Shown in pieces: positions 8,993-17,468 of a DNA stretch of 37,837 nucleotides. Each line of letters opens with the position of its first letter. Position 1 is the stretch's first letter. The DNA lies in contig CACPGB010000004.1 in assembly GCA_902633515.1 (NCBI GenBank), forward strand, positions 1-37,837. Reading direction: 5' to 3'. The translations under genes and the position numbers were made by a program. The notes beneath the pieces were generated by a model. The model did no database searches and was not told where the DNA came from. It saw only the letters and a list, made by a program, of their open reading frames with translations. Source of the stretch: an uncultured Pelagibacteraceae bacterium (GTDB lineage Bacteria > Pseudomonadota > Alphaproteobacteria > Pelagibacterales > Pelagibacteraceae).

Positions 8993-9393
8993 GACTAAAG
9001 TATAGTCCAAAAAATAACCCAAGAGTTATTATCATTCAAAAATTATACGGTGTCTTATTTAATAACGATGACAAAATAGAATTCCCCAAGCATAGATTTA
9101 AAAAATTCATTAAGGATATAGTTTTAGGTACAATTGAACGAAATGAGTTTATTGTGGATGAATTGGACAAAAATTTAGGTGAAAATTTTAACTTATTAAA
9201 ATTAGATAAGATATTTCAAGTTATATTAAAATCTGCAACTTATGAAATTTTGTACAAACCCAATGTATCAATAAAAATAATTATTAAAGAATATCTTGAT
9301 GCATCTAATCTCTTTTTGAATGACTCTCAAACAAAATACTTGAATGCATTATTAGATAATGCTGCCAAAAAGTTAAGATCTTCTAATGCATGA
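8989..9393 (+). CDS. nusB: Transcription antitermination factor NusB
   Basis: All-helical RNA-binding protein that with NusE (S10) forms the rRNA antitermination complex. The protein has 134 residues. The C-terminal region with SATYEILYKPNVSIKIIIKEYLDASNLF is the family's recognisable helix pair, matching the usual pattern A-x-x-E-L-x-x-x-P-x-x-V-x-I-N-E-x-V-x-x-A. The N-terminal R-x-x-A-R stretch typical of NusB is weak here (MRLKYSPKNNPRVIIIQKLYG). Its position after ribH supports the call. It overlaps thiL by 8 bases. Confidence 0.85.
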   Translation: MRLKYSPKNNPRVIIIQKLYGVLFNNDDKIEFPKHRFKKFIKDIVLGTIERNEFIVDELDKNLGENFNLLKLDKIFQVILKSATYEILYKPNVSIKIIIKEYLDASNLFLNDSQTKYLNALLDNAAKKLRSSNA

Positions 9394-10345
9394 ATTTGAT
9401 ATAATCAAAAAATATTTTTCAAAACTATCTTTAGATAATAAAAATTCATTAAACTTAAATGATGATGTTTTTTTCGATAGATCTAAACAATTAGTTATTT
9501 CTGTAGATACTTATGTTGATAAAACTCATTTCTTTGATTTTAAAAAACCAAATTTAGTTATAAAAAAAATTCTTAGATCCTCTATTTCTGATCTGATCTG
9601 TAAAGGTGTTAAACCAAAGTACTATTTTATTTCAGGGTCTGGAAATAAAAAAACTTTTACAAAATCAAATCTAAGTAAAATTTCTCAATCACTAAAACAA
9701 GAGCAAAAAAAGTTTGGAATTTACATATCAGGTGGTGATACTGTTTTTTCAAATAAACTAAGCTTTACAATAATTTCTGTTGGTTTTTCTAATCGTATAA
9801 TATTTAGAAATAAAGCAAAGCTAAATGATGATATCTATGTAACGGGTAACCTGGGTGATAGTTACACAGGTTTAAAGATTTTAAAAAAAAAATTATTATT
9901 AAAAAAAAATTTAAACTATTATTTTTTGGCAAAATATTACCTTCCGCAGTTATATGTTAATTTGGCAAAAAGATTATTCAATTTTGCGAACACATCTATC
10001 GATGTTTCTGATGGTCTTTTCACTGATTTAGATAAATTAATTAATAAACAGAAACTTTCTTACAAAGTAAATTTAGCTGACGTTCCAATTTCTAAAAATT
10101 TAAATAATATGATTTTATCAAAAAAATTAAATAAAATCGACTTCGTGTCTAAAGGTGATGATTATCAAATATTATTCACTGCTTCTAAAAACAAGGCCAG
10201 AATCATTAAAAGAGTATTTAAATCGTTAAGTATTAAGATTTCAAAAATTGGAAATATTTGTACTGGTACTCAAAAATCACAAATTATTGATGAAAAAGGG
10301 AATAAAATTGCCATTAAAAACAAAGGTCATATTCATAGATTTTAG
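9386..10345 (+). CDS. thiL: Thiamine-monophosphate kinase
   Basis: Phosphorylates thiamine monophosphate to the cofactor thiamine diphosphate. It is a 319-residue AIR-synthase-type ATP enzyme: the LNLNDDVFF segment near residues 23-31 corresponds to the GDDAA motif (here NDDVF), ISVDTYVDKTHF is the usual VSTDTLVEGVHF segment, and YISGGDTV and ISIDVSDGL-like (SIDVSDGLFTDLD) motifs follow. The ribH-nusB-thiL order is classic for alphaproteobacteria. After it there are 82 bases before hppA, with T-rich runs but no clear terminator hairpin. Confidence 0.9.
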   Translation: MHEFDIIKKYFSKLSLDNKNSLNLNDDVFFDRSKQLVISVDTYVDKTHFFDFKKPNLVIKKILRSSISDLICKGVKPKYYFISGSGNKKTFTKSNLSKISQSLKQEQKKFGIYISGGDTVFSNKLSFTIISVGFSNRIIFRNKAKLNDDIYVTGNLGDSYTGLKILKKKLLLKKNLNYYFLAKYYLPQLYVNLAKRLFNFANTSIDVSDGLFTDLDKLINKQKLSYKVNLADVPISKNLNNMILSKKLNKIDFVSKGDDYQILFTASKNKARIIKRVFKSLSIKISKIGNICTGTQKSQIIDEKGNKIAIKNKGHIHRF

Positions 10346-10427
10346 AAGTTATTTATTGCCTTTTATACCTTTTTTTGTATTGTCCGATTTTTAATAACTA
10401 ACAACCAACAACTTAATTAAGGTTTAT

Positions 10428-12533
10428 ATGAATTCAACCATCGAAACTATTCTTTTATATACTATAGGCGCAGGATTATTATCTATAGTTTATGGATATT
10501 TAACTGGAAAAAATATTTTAAATTCAAGTGCAGGAAATGCTAAAATGCAAGATATTGCATCAGCAATTCAAATTGGTGCAAAAGCTTATCTAGCAAGACA
10601 ATATAAAACGATTGCCATAGTTGGTGTAGTTGTTTTGATTATTGTAAGTTTTGCTTTTAGTATGCTTGTTGGATTGGGTTATCTTATTGGTGCAACTCTA
10701 TCAGGTATAGCTGGATATGTTGGGATGTTAGTTTCTGTAGAAGCAAATGTAAGAACTGCTGAAGCATCTAAAAAAGGATTGGCTAGCGGCCTATCTGTGG
10801 CTTTTAAATCTGGAGCGGTAACTGGTATGTTGGTTGCTGGTTTAGCATTATTATCAATAGCAGTTTATTATTATTTATTATTAAAATTTAACGTTGATGA
10901 AAGGGAAATTGTTAATGCTCTTGTTGCACTTGGTTTTGGTGCATCATTAATTTCTATTTTTGCAAGACTGGGTGGTGGAATATTCACAAAAGGAGCTGAT
11001 GTAGGAGCTGACTTAGTTGGAAAAGTTGAAGCTGGTATACCAGAGGATGATCCTCGAAATCCAGCTGTAATTGCTGACAATGTGGGTGATAATGTAGGTG
11101 ATTGTGCAGGTATGGCAGCTGATTTATTTGAAACATATGCTGTTACTATTGTTGCTACAATGGTCTTGTCATCTATTTTTTTCCAGGGTGACATGTCAAT
11201 GATGATTTATCCTTTAACTATTGGTGGAGCTTGTATTTTAACATCTATATTAGGCACATTTTTTGTAAAATTAGGTAAAAGTAAAAATGTAATGAATGCT
11301 TTATACAAAGGTTTTGTAGTTTCAGCTATTTCGTCGTTAATAATTCTTTATCCTGTTACTGATTATGTATTAGGTTTAGACAATACATATAACTTAGAAA
11401 ATAAAGTTTTTTCAGGTATGAGTTTATACTATTGTGGGGTAATAGGTTTAGTAATAACAGGCTTATTAATCTGGGTTACTGAATACTACACAGGAACTAA
11501 TTACAGACCTGTTAGAAGTGTAGCTAGTTCATCTACCACAGGTCATGGAACGAATGTTATTCAAGGACTAGCTGTTTCACTTGAAGCTACAGCAATTCCA
11601 GCTTTAATTATTGTTACTGGAATATTAGCGACCAATCATATTGCTGGTCTTTATGGAATTGCAATTGCAGTCACAACTATGTTGGCTTTAGCTGGAATGG
11701 TTGTTGCACTAGATGCTTATGGTCCTGTTACTGATAACGCTGGCGGTATAGCTGAAATGTCTAAATTACCAAATAATGTGAGAAAAACTACAGATGCCCT
11801 TGATGCTGTCGGAAACACAACAAAAGCTGTAACAAAAGGTTATGCTATAGGTTCAGCAGGATTAGGAGCATTAGTTCTTTTCGCAGCATATACAGAAGAT
11901 ATAAAGCACTTTTCTAAAGAAGCAGGATCTGCACTTGAGGGAATTGTTGTTACTTTTGATCTATCAAATCCATATGTTGTCGTTGGTTTATTGATTGGTG
12001 GAATGCTTCCATATTTATTTGGTTCAATGGGTATGCAGGCTGTTGGTAGAGCTGGTGGTGCTGTAGTTGTTGAAGTAAGAAGACAATTTAAAAAATATCC
12101 AGGCATAATGAAGAGAAAACAAAAACCAGATTATGCAAAATTGGTTGATTTATTGACTGTTGCGGCAATTAAAGAAATGATAATTCCATCTTTATTACCT
12201 GTTTTATCTCCAATTGTTTTATATTTTATTATTTTTGCCATTGGAGGACAAGTTGCAGCATTAGCATCAGTTGGTGCAATGTTGCTTGGTGTAATTATCA
12301 CTGGTCTTTTTGTTGCTGTTTCTATGACTGCTGGAGGAGGCGCTTGGGATAATGCAAAAAAATATATCGAAGACGGAAACCATGGTGGAAAAGGATCAGA
12401 AGCTCATAAAGCCGCTGTAACAGGAGATACAGTAGGGGATCCCTATAAAGATACTGCAGGACCAGCAGTTAATCCTATGATTAAGATAACAAATATTGTT
12501 GCCTTACTATTATTAGCTGTTATCGCTGGCTAA
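10428..12533 (+). CDS. hppA: Membrane-bound H+-translocating pyrophosphatase, K+-independent type
   Basis: Couples pyrophosphate hydrolysis to proton pumping across the inner membrane. The 701 residues include about 16 membrane segments. The substrate loop is at residues 191-234: [13 protein letters not shown], then [22 protein letters not shown] with its chain of Mg-PPi-binding Asp residues. GNTTKA at 462-467 carries Lys466; in this family Lys marks the K+-independent class and Ala the K+-dependent one. Upstream (10346-10427) is an AT-rich promoter region, and AAGG at 10419-10422 is a possible ribosome site. Its 3' end overlaps the convergent bamE by 14 bases. Confidence 0.96.
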   Translation: MNSTIETILLYTIGAGLLSIVYGYLTGKNILNSSAGNAKMQDIASAIQIGAKAYLARQYKTIAIVGVVVLIIVSFAFSMLVGLGYLIGATLSGIAGYVGMLVSVEANVRTAEASKKGLASGLSVAFKSGAVTGMLVAGLALLSIAVYYYLLLKFNVDEREIVNALVALGFGASLISIFARLGGGIFTKGADVGADLVGKVEAGIPEDDPRNPAVIADNVGDNVGDCAGMAADLFETYAVTIVATMVLSSIFFQGDMSMMIYPLTIGGACILTSILGTFFVKLGKSKNVMNALYKGFVVSAISSLIILYPVTDYVLGLDNTYNLENKVFSGMSLYYCGVIGLVITGLLIWVTEYYTGTNYRPVRSVASSSTTGHGTNVIQGLAVSLEATAIPALIIVTGILATNHIAGLYGIAIAVTTMLALAGMVVALDAYGPVTDNAGGIAEMSKLPNNVRKTTDALDAVGNTTKAVTKGYAIGSAGLGALVLFAAYTEDIKHFSKEAGSALEGIVVTFDLSNPYVVVGLLIGGMLPYLFGSMGMQAVGRAGGAVVVEVRRQFKKYPGIMKRKQKPDYAKLVDLLTVAAIKEMIIPSLLPVLSPIVLYFIIFAIGGQVAALASVGAMLLGVIITGLFVAVSMTAGGGAWDNAKKYIEDGNHGGKGSEAHKAAVTGDTVGDPYKDTAGPAVNPMIKITNIVALLLLAVIAG

Positions 12534-13005
12534 TTTCTTTTCTTTTCTTGGCCCTAACACCTAGAGGATCGTTTATTTTTTGCCTCATACTAGACATAAA
12601 ATCATAAATAAATGAGTTTCTTGCAAAAGTTGCCTCAGTCGTTTCTTCTACGACTTTTATTTTCTGCATATCATCCATATTATAAAAATCTTTTTTTTTA
12701 AGAATACCAAAATTATCAATTTCTAAAACAAGTACATCGTTTTTGAATATTTTCATTCTACCTAAATTTCTTAATTTTGATTGGGTCTGTTTCCTTTCAA
12801 TATATATCCATATATCATTGTCAAATTTACTTCGTGTGGATGGTGTACCTAAAATTTTTCTCACATCATTACTTGTAGATTCATCTATAATTAGTTGTTT
12901 TTGTTTTTTTTCAAGAAAGGGAACGCCATGGTGTTTGACAACCTTTTTAAAAGAACAATTTGTTACTACTAATGTAAAAAAAAATATATATAGTATTTTT
13001 ATCAT
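12520..13005 (-). CDS. bamE: Outer membrane assembly lipoprotein BamE (SmpA/OmlA family)
   Basis: Small lipoprotein of the BAM complex that inserts beta-barrel proteins in the outer membrane. A short signal peptide (residues 1-16, hydrophobic [11 protein letters not shown]) ends in the lipobox VTNC with lipidated Cys17. The SmpA/OmlA fold follows: [30 protein letters not shown], then a strand-rich part ending about residue 110. The C-terminal tail (110-161) is basic and specific. The gene is squeezed: its 3' end overlaps hppA by 14 bases, and its start codon shares CATG with the divergent gene at 13004, so its promoter must lie inside that gene. Confidence 0.88.
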   Translation of the reverse strand: MIKILYIFFFTLVVTNCSFKKVVKHHGVPFLEKKQKQLIIDESTSNDVRKILGTPSTRSKFDNDIWIYIERKQTQSKLRNLGRMKIFKNDVLVLEIDNFGILKKKDFYNMDDMQKIKVVEETTEATFARNSFIYDFMSSMRQKINDPLGVRAKKRKEISQR

Positions 13006-13471
13006 GGCAGAAAATTATATTAATATTTATAACAATTTAATCAATTACTCTAGAAATAAAAAACTATATAGTTCACTAAATAGAGAAGATAATTTTTCTG
13101 ATCGTTTAACATTTTTTCTTATTCACTTTGCTTTCTTTTTGAAAAATTATAAAGACAAAGAAAATAAGGATTTTTTACAAAAAATTTACGATTTTAATTT
13201 TAGACAACTAGAATTAAGTATTCGTGAGATAGGCTATGGTGATCAATCAATAAATAAAAAAATGAAAGTTTATTTAAATTTATTTCATGCTATTGTTTCA
13301 GAAATACACTTTTGGGATGAATTGGATAAAAATGAAAAATTAAAAAAACTATCCTTTTTTTTAGATGATTTTAAAGAAATCAATATTTTGGTTGATTATT
13401 TTGATGATTTTGACCAAAATTTGAAGAAAAAAAATTTGAATTTTTTTTTAAAAAGTGTAATTAGTCCATAA
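13004..13471 (+). CDS. Ubiquinol-cytochrome c chaperone family protein (CBP3-like)
   Basis: Probably helps assemble cytochrome b into the bc1 complex, as the mitochondrial Cbp3 family does. The start is placed at ATG 13004 ([11 protein letters not shown]); the frame stays open upstream, but only as antisense of bamE. The diagnostic core is [23 protein letters not shown] (residues about 65-88), matching the family's D-x-x-L-R-E-x-G-V-G-D-x-x-V-x-K-x-M pattern, preceded by a helical region with [10 protein letters not shown]. It has 155 residues, near the family length. The same gene neighbours bamE and rpmF-plsX in other alphaproteobacteria, except that the usual DUF177 gene is absent. rpmF follows after 2 bases. 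Confidence 0.75.
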   Translation: MAENYINIYNNLINYSRNKKLYSSLNREDNFSDRLTFFLIHFAFFLKNYKDKENKDFLQKIYDFNFRQLELSIREIGYGDQSINKKMKVYLNLFHAIVSEIHFWDELDKNEKLKKLSFFLDDFKEINILVDYFDDFDQNLKKKNLNFFLKSVISP

Positions 13472-13473
13472 TT

Positions 13474-13656
13474 ATGGCAGTTCCAAAACGAAAACAAACC
13501 CCATCAAGAACTGGTATGAGAAGGTCTAAGAATATGAAATTCTCATCTAAAAATGTTATTGAAGATAAAAAAACGGGTGAATATAGGTTGTCCCATCATT
13601 TAGATTTAAAGACTGGGATGTATAAAGGCCGTCAAGTTTTAGACCCGGAAGATTAA
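13474..13656 (+). CDS. rpmF: 50S ribosomal protein L32
   Basis: Component of the large ribosomal subunit. The 60 residues begin with the family hallmark [20 protein letters not shown] and end with [13 protein letters not shown]. The zinc cysteines of some L32 proteins are absent, as usual in proteobacteria. It sits in the bacterial rpmF-plsX pair, linking ribosome synthesis to phospholipid synthesis. Confidence 0.97.
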   Translation: MAVPKRKQTPSRTGMRRSKNMKFSSKNVIEDKKTGEYRLSHHLDLKTGMYKGRQVLDPED

Positions 13657-13668
13657 TTATATTTGAAA

Positions 13669-14670
13669 ATGTCAGATTTAACTAAAATTGCAGTTGATGC
13701 AATGGGCGGTGATGGATCACCAAAAAAGATCATTGATGGTATAATCCATAATCATAAGTTAAATGGAATGAATTTTTTTATAATCTTTGGTAACCAAAAA
13801 GATATTGAACCCCATATAAATAATAAAATAAATAAAAATTTTTATAAAATAATACATACTGAAAATATCGTAAAAAGCACAGATAGCCCTCTTGAAGCTG
13901 CTAAAAGAGGTAAAAATACGAGTATGTGGTTAGCAATTGAGAGTGTTAAAAATAAAGAGGCAGATATTGTAATATCTGCGGGAAATACAGGTGCATTACT
14001 TGTGATAGCTAAATTAAATTTAAAGATGATAGAAAATATAGATAAACCAGCCTTATCAGCTTTATGGCCAAACAAGAAAGGGTTGAGCGTTGTTTTAGAT
14101 TTAGGTGCTAATATAGAATGTAGTTCAAAAAATTTAGTTGATTTTTCAATCATGGGTGCATCACTTTATAAATCTCTTTATCCCGATGAAACACCTAATA
14201 CAGCTTTACTTAATATTGGTTCTGAGGAATTAAAGGGCAATGAAATTATTAAAGAAACTTTTCAATTACTTAATGAAAAAAAATTAAATAATTTTAATTT
14301 CTCTGGTTACATAGAAGGAAATCAGATTATGGACGGTATTGTAAATGTAATAGTCTCAGATGGCTTTACAGGCAATGTTGCACTTAAAACAGCTGAGGGA
14401 ACAGCAAATTTTATCACAAATGAATTAAAAAAAGTTTTTAAAGGATCTTTATTGGGTAAAGTATCATCAATGTTAAATTATTCAAATTTAAAAAGATTTA
14501 AAAAAAGATTAGATCCAAGATTATATAATGGTGCAATTTTTATTGGATTAGACTCCCCAGTGGTTAAAAGTCATGGTGGAACAGATTACATTGGTTTTTC
14601 AAATTCTCTGGATGTCTGTAGTAAAATTGTTAAGGGAAATTTGATTAACAAAATTAGAGAAAATATTTAA
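13669..14670 (+). CDS. plsX: Phosphate acyltransferase PlsX
   Basis: Makes acyl-phosphate from acyl-ACP, the first step of phosphatidic acid synthesis through PlsX/PlsY. I prefer ATG 13669 over the in-frame TTG at 13663, giving 333 residues that begin MSDLTKIAVDAMGGDGSP, the family N-terminus. Further motifs: ISAGNTGALL, VLDLGANIECSS, NIGSEELKGN, VIVSDGFTGNVALK and the final SPVVKSHGGTD. fabH, which normally follows plsX in alphaproteobacteria, is missing; ihfA begins after 3 bases. Confidence 0.95.
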   Translation: MSDLTKIAVDAMGGDGSPKKIIDGIIHNHKLNGMNFFIIFGNQKDIEPHINNKINKNFYKIIHTENIVKSTDSPLEAAKRGKNTSMWLAIESVKNKEADIVISAGNTGALLVIAKLNLKMIENIDKPALSALWPNKKGLSVVLDLGANIECSSKNLVDFSIMGASLYKSLYPDETPNTALLNIGSEELKGNEIIKETFQLLNEKKLNNFNFSGYIEGNQIMDGIVNVIVSDGFTGNVALKTAEGTANFITNELKKVFKGSLLGKVSSMLNYSNLKRFKKRLDPRLYNGAIFIGLDSPVVKSHGGTDYIGFSNSLDVCSKIVKGNLINKIRENI

Positions 14671-14673
14671 TTA

Positions 14674-14979
14674 ATGAGAATAAATTTAACAAAAAAAGAT
14701 CTTATCAACGCTGTCTATATGCAGCTTGGGTTTTCTAAACAAATAGCAGAAAATTTAATTGAAGAATTTTTTTCTATAATTGTTACAAATCTTATTGAAA
14801 ATAAAAGTGTAAAAATTTCCAAATTCGGAACATTTTCTATTAGATCCAAAAATCCAAGAATAGGTAGAAATCCGAAAACTAAAGAGAAAAAAGAAATTTC
14901 TAAAAGAAATGTAGTTCTATTCAAGCCCTCTAAAGAATTCAAAAATTTCTTAAATATTACAGGAGATAATGCATCCTAA
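14674..14979 (+). CDS. ihfA: Integration host factor alpha subunit (HU/IHF family)
   Basis: DNA-bending nucleoid protein. The 101 residues show the HU/IHF fold: an N-terminal helical part (LTKKDLINAVYMQLGFSKQIAENLIEEFF), KISKFGTFSIRSK, then the DNA-inserting beta-arm around GRNPKTKEKKEISKRNVVLFKPSKEFK with the conserved Arg-Asn-Pro tip. IhfA rather than HU is suggested by position after plsX, where alphaproteobacteria keep ihfA. A MerR gene usually found next to it is instead at 28007. Confidence 0.88.
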   Translation: MRINLTKKDLINAVYMQLGFSKQIAENLIEEFFSIIVTNLIENKSVKISKFGTFSIRSKNPRIGRNPKTKEKKEISKRNVVLFKPSKEFKNFLNITGDNAS

Positions 14980-15025
14980 TAACACTTGATAAAAATACTA
15001 TTTTGCAATAAAAAAACTGAGATTT

Positions 15026-15100
15026 GGTCCCTTCGTCTATCGGTTAGGACACGTGGTTTTCATCCTCGAAAGAGGGGTTCGATTCCCCTAGGGACCGCCA
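15026..15100 (+). tRNA. tRNA-Glu (anticodon UUC)
   Basis: A full cloverleaf can be drawn. The acceptor stem is GGTCCCT (15026-15032) with AGGGACC (15090-15096), followed by discriminator G and an encoded CCA (15098-15100). The anticodon loop TTTTCAT gives anticodon TTC, and the T arm is GGGGTTCGATTCCCC. The anticodon stem has a U-U mismatch in its middle pair. Only five bases (taatt) separate the CCA end from the next ATG. Confidence 0.96.
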
Positions 15101-15105
15101 TAATT

Positions 15106-15354
15106 ATGATATTTTATGTTTATATGCTCAAAAGCATAAATAAGAGAACAACAAAAACATACGTAGGATATACTAATAACCTTGATTTGAGACTTAAAAA
15201 ACATAATTCAGGATTTGGAGCAAAATCAACACGTGGTCGAAAATGGAAAATAATCTATAAGAAAAAATTTTATGATAAAAGTTTAGCTATGTCATTTGAG
15301 TATAAATTAAAAAAAGATAAGATTGAGAGAAAACGACTATTAAGCATAAGTTAA
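15106..15354 (+). CDS. GIY-YIG domain protein (UPF0213-like)
   Basis: An 82-residue single-domain GIY-YIG protein. FYVYML and TYVGYT supply the two halves of the name motif in variant form (YVY and YVG), the catalytic Arg is in NLDLRLKKHNSG, GAKSTRGRKW follows, and the catalytic Glu is in SFEYKLKK. Proteins of this kind are uncharacterised but have the fold of Holliday-junction and repair nucleases. I start it at ATG 15106; a longer frame from upstream would read through the tRNA and is not real. It begins 5 bases after the tRNA-Glu CCA, with no ribosome binding site. Confidence 0.82.
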   Translation: MIFYVYMLKSINKRTTKTYVGYTNNLDLRLKKHNSGFGAKSTRGRKWKIIYKKKFYDKSLAMSFEYKLKKDKIERKRLLSIS

Positions 15355-15355
15355 A

Positions 15356-17464
15356 ATGAAAATAGCTTCAATACTTCCTTATAAAGAAAATTATACTAAA
15401 CATGGTGCTGGAGCTGTCTCCTTATGGATTAGTGAATTTTTGAGAGATTCCAAGTATAAAAAAGATACTTTTATTTTTGGAAATACACTTAAAAAAAAAT
15501 TTTTAACTAAAAACTACATTAATATTAATATAGAAAATATAAATTCTAAACTACACAGCACTACAAAGAAGTACTCAGAAAAAATTATACGAACAATTAA
15601 AGATTTTGAGTTTGATATAATTGAATTACATAATAGACCGATTATGGTAAAAAGCTTTTTTCAAAGGACTAATTCGAAAATAATTTTATACTTTCATAAT
15701 GACCCAACAACAATGAAAGGAGCTAAAAGTATCGAAGATCGTTTATACTTATTAAAAAATGTAGATAAAATAATCTTTATATCTTCATGGGTTAAAAAAA
15801 AATTTTTTAAAGGTCTGCCAATTTTGTCAGATAATAAAACAAGTATAATATATCATAGCATAGACCCTTTTAAAAAAAAACCTAAGAAAAAAAAACAAAT
15901 TATTTTTGTTGGTAAGCTCAATGAATCTAAAGGATATGATTTGTATTGTAAATCAATGTTTAAGATTTTGAATTTAAATAAAAAATGGCAAGCATTTTCA
16001 ATTGGTGAAGAAAAAAGATTTAAAGATTTTCCAACCCATGAAAGGCATAAAAATCTTGGACAGATAACTCATAAAAGAGTTCTGGACATATTAAGTAAAT
16101 CTGAGATAGCTATAATACCCTCTAGATGGGAAGAGCCATTTGGTCGAACAGCACTGGAGGCATCGTCACGTGGATGTGCAACAATTATTTCTAATTCTGG
16201 TGGCTTAATTGAGACAACAGATCATTCAATAGTTTTAAAAAAATTAGATGTTAAAAACATCGTATCTGAAACTTTAAAGTTAATTAGAAATAATAACTTA
16301 AGAAAAAATATACAATTTAAAAGTAGAAAATTTATTAAACATAAATTAAAAGAAAATTCAAAAAAAATTGATTTAATGAGACTTTCATTATTTCCATTTA
16401 CAAATATTAATATTAATAAGAAAAATAAATTAAGGATATTAAATATTTATAACGTAGCCCAAAAATTAAATCATAGGATTTATAACTTATCTCTTGGTAA
16501 AAAATTTACTAACGGATTTATTAGAAATGGTCACGATGTCATTGAAATAAGTGATCGGGACTATATGAAGCAAAACAAGTCTTTTGGATTTTTTAATTTA
16601 GAAAATAAATTTAATCAATATTTAAAAGAAACTTTTAAAAATTATAATCCAGATTTAATAATTTTTGGACATACTGAGAATATTAATAGCGAAATAATTG
16701 ATGATTTTAGATCTCTTAATAAAAATGTAATAATCTCTCAATGGAATGAAGATCCTTTAATGACTAATTTAACTGAAACTTCAAAAAATATAAATAAATT
16801 AAAAAATTTTATTCCATTAGTTGATCATTCTTTTATTACAACAAATCCAAGTATACTTAATATTTCTAAGAATAGTTTAAAGAATGTTCATTTCTTCATG
16901 ACACCAGTAGATAAAAATATTGAATGTTTTGATGTTTATAAACTCAATCCTACTAATGATGTTTTTTATGCTATGAGCCATGGTGTTAATCGAGGCACTT
17001 TAAAAGATAGAAAAACAGACAATAGAGCAAACTTCTTAAAAAAACTTATAAATAAAAGCAATGGTATTAAATTTGATTTTTATGGTTTTGGTAAACAAGA
17101 GCCAATTTGGGGTAACGATTTTTACAAGTCATTATTAAATTCCAAAATGGCCCTAAATTTGAGTAGAGGTAATCCAACTAAACACTATTCAAGCAATAGA
17201 ATTGCTTCACTTATGGGAAACGGATTGTTAGTTTTCATAGATAAAAAGGTTCAAATGGACTATTTTTTTAACCCAAATGAAATCATTTCATATGATTCTA
17301 TAGATGATCTTGCAAGTAAAATTAAGTATTACAAGATGAATGATAAATTAAGAATAAAAATTGCAAAAAAAGGTAAAGAAAAATACTTTAAATTATTCAA
17401 TGAAACAAAGGTTTGTAAATATATAATTGATAAATCTTTAGGAAAAAAAGCATCTTTAATTTAA
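15356..17464 (+). CDS. Two-domain glycosyltransferase (GT4-like + second GT-B domain)
   Basis: A 702-residue cytoplasmic protein joining two glycosyltransferase modules, probably for lipopolysaccharide or exopolysaccharide assembly. Residues 1-345 are GT4-like: GAGAVSLWISEFLRD near the N-terminus, IIFVGKLNESKGYD at 182-195, and the E-x7-E nucleotide-sugar motif EEPFGRTALEASSRG at 259-273. Residues 355-700 are a second GT-B unit of the spore-coat/DUF3880 kind, with LSRGNPTKHYSSNRIASLMGNGLL in place of the usual donor site. The acceptor and sugar cannot be inferred. It starts one base after the GIY-YIG stop and ends 4 bases from the convergent recombinase gene. Confidence 0.82.
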   Translation: MKIASILPYKENYTKHGAGAVSLWISEFLRDSKYKKDTFIFGNTLKKKFLTKNYININIENINSKLHSTTKKYSEKIIRTIKDFEFDIIELHNRPIMVKSFFQRTNSKIILYFHNDPTTMKGAKSIEDRLYLLKNVDKIIFISSWVKKKFFKGLPILSDNKTSIIYHSIDPFKKKPKKKKQIIFVGKLNESKGYDLYCKSMFKILNLNKKWQAFSIGEEKRFKDFPTHERHKNLGQITHKRVLDILSKSEIAIIPSRWEEPFGRTALEASSRGCATIISNSGGLIETTDHSIVLKKLDVKNIVSETLKLIRNNNLRKNIQFKSRKFIKHKLKENSKKIDLMRLSLFPFTNININKKNKLRILNIYNVAQKLNHRIYNLSLGKKFTNGFIRNGHDVIEISDRDYMKQNKSFGFFNLENKFNQYLKETFKNYNPDLIIFGHTENINSEIIDDFRSLNKNVIISQWNEDPLMTNLTETSKNINKLKNFIPLVDHSFITTNPSILNISKNSLKNVHFFMTPVDKNIECFDVYKLNPTNDVFYAMSHGVNRGTLKDRKTDNRANFLKKLINKSNGIKFDFYGFGKQEPIWGNDFYKSLLNSKMALNLSRGNPTKHYSSNRIASLMGNGLLVFIDKKVQMDYFFNPNEIISYDSIDDLASKIKYYKMNDKLRIKIAKKGKEKYFKLFNETKVCKYIIDKSLGKKASLI

Positions 17465-17468
17465 AAAT

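Noticed and set aside
10346-10427. Riboswitch or terminator between thiL and hppA
   Set aside because: Only AT-rich runs and a weak promoter-like pattern are present; no stem of more than a few base pairs can be drawn.
10871-12106. Antisense open frames of 88-107 codons inside hppA
   Set aside because: They lie wholly opposite a strongly conserved gene and are Pro/Thr/Ser-rich, as expected from the complement of membrane-protein codons.
12743-13003. N-terminal extension of the bc1 chaperone gene
   Set aside because: The added residues are the antisense of bamE and do not match the family; the ATG at 13004 gives the expected length.
14986-15105. Open frame reading through the tRNA-Glu gene into the GIY-YIG protein
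   Set aside because: The upstream part encodes no GIY-YIG sequence and is simply the tRNA read as codons; the domain begins at ATG 15106.
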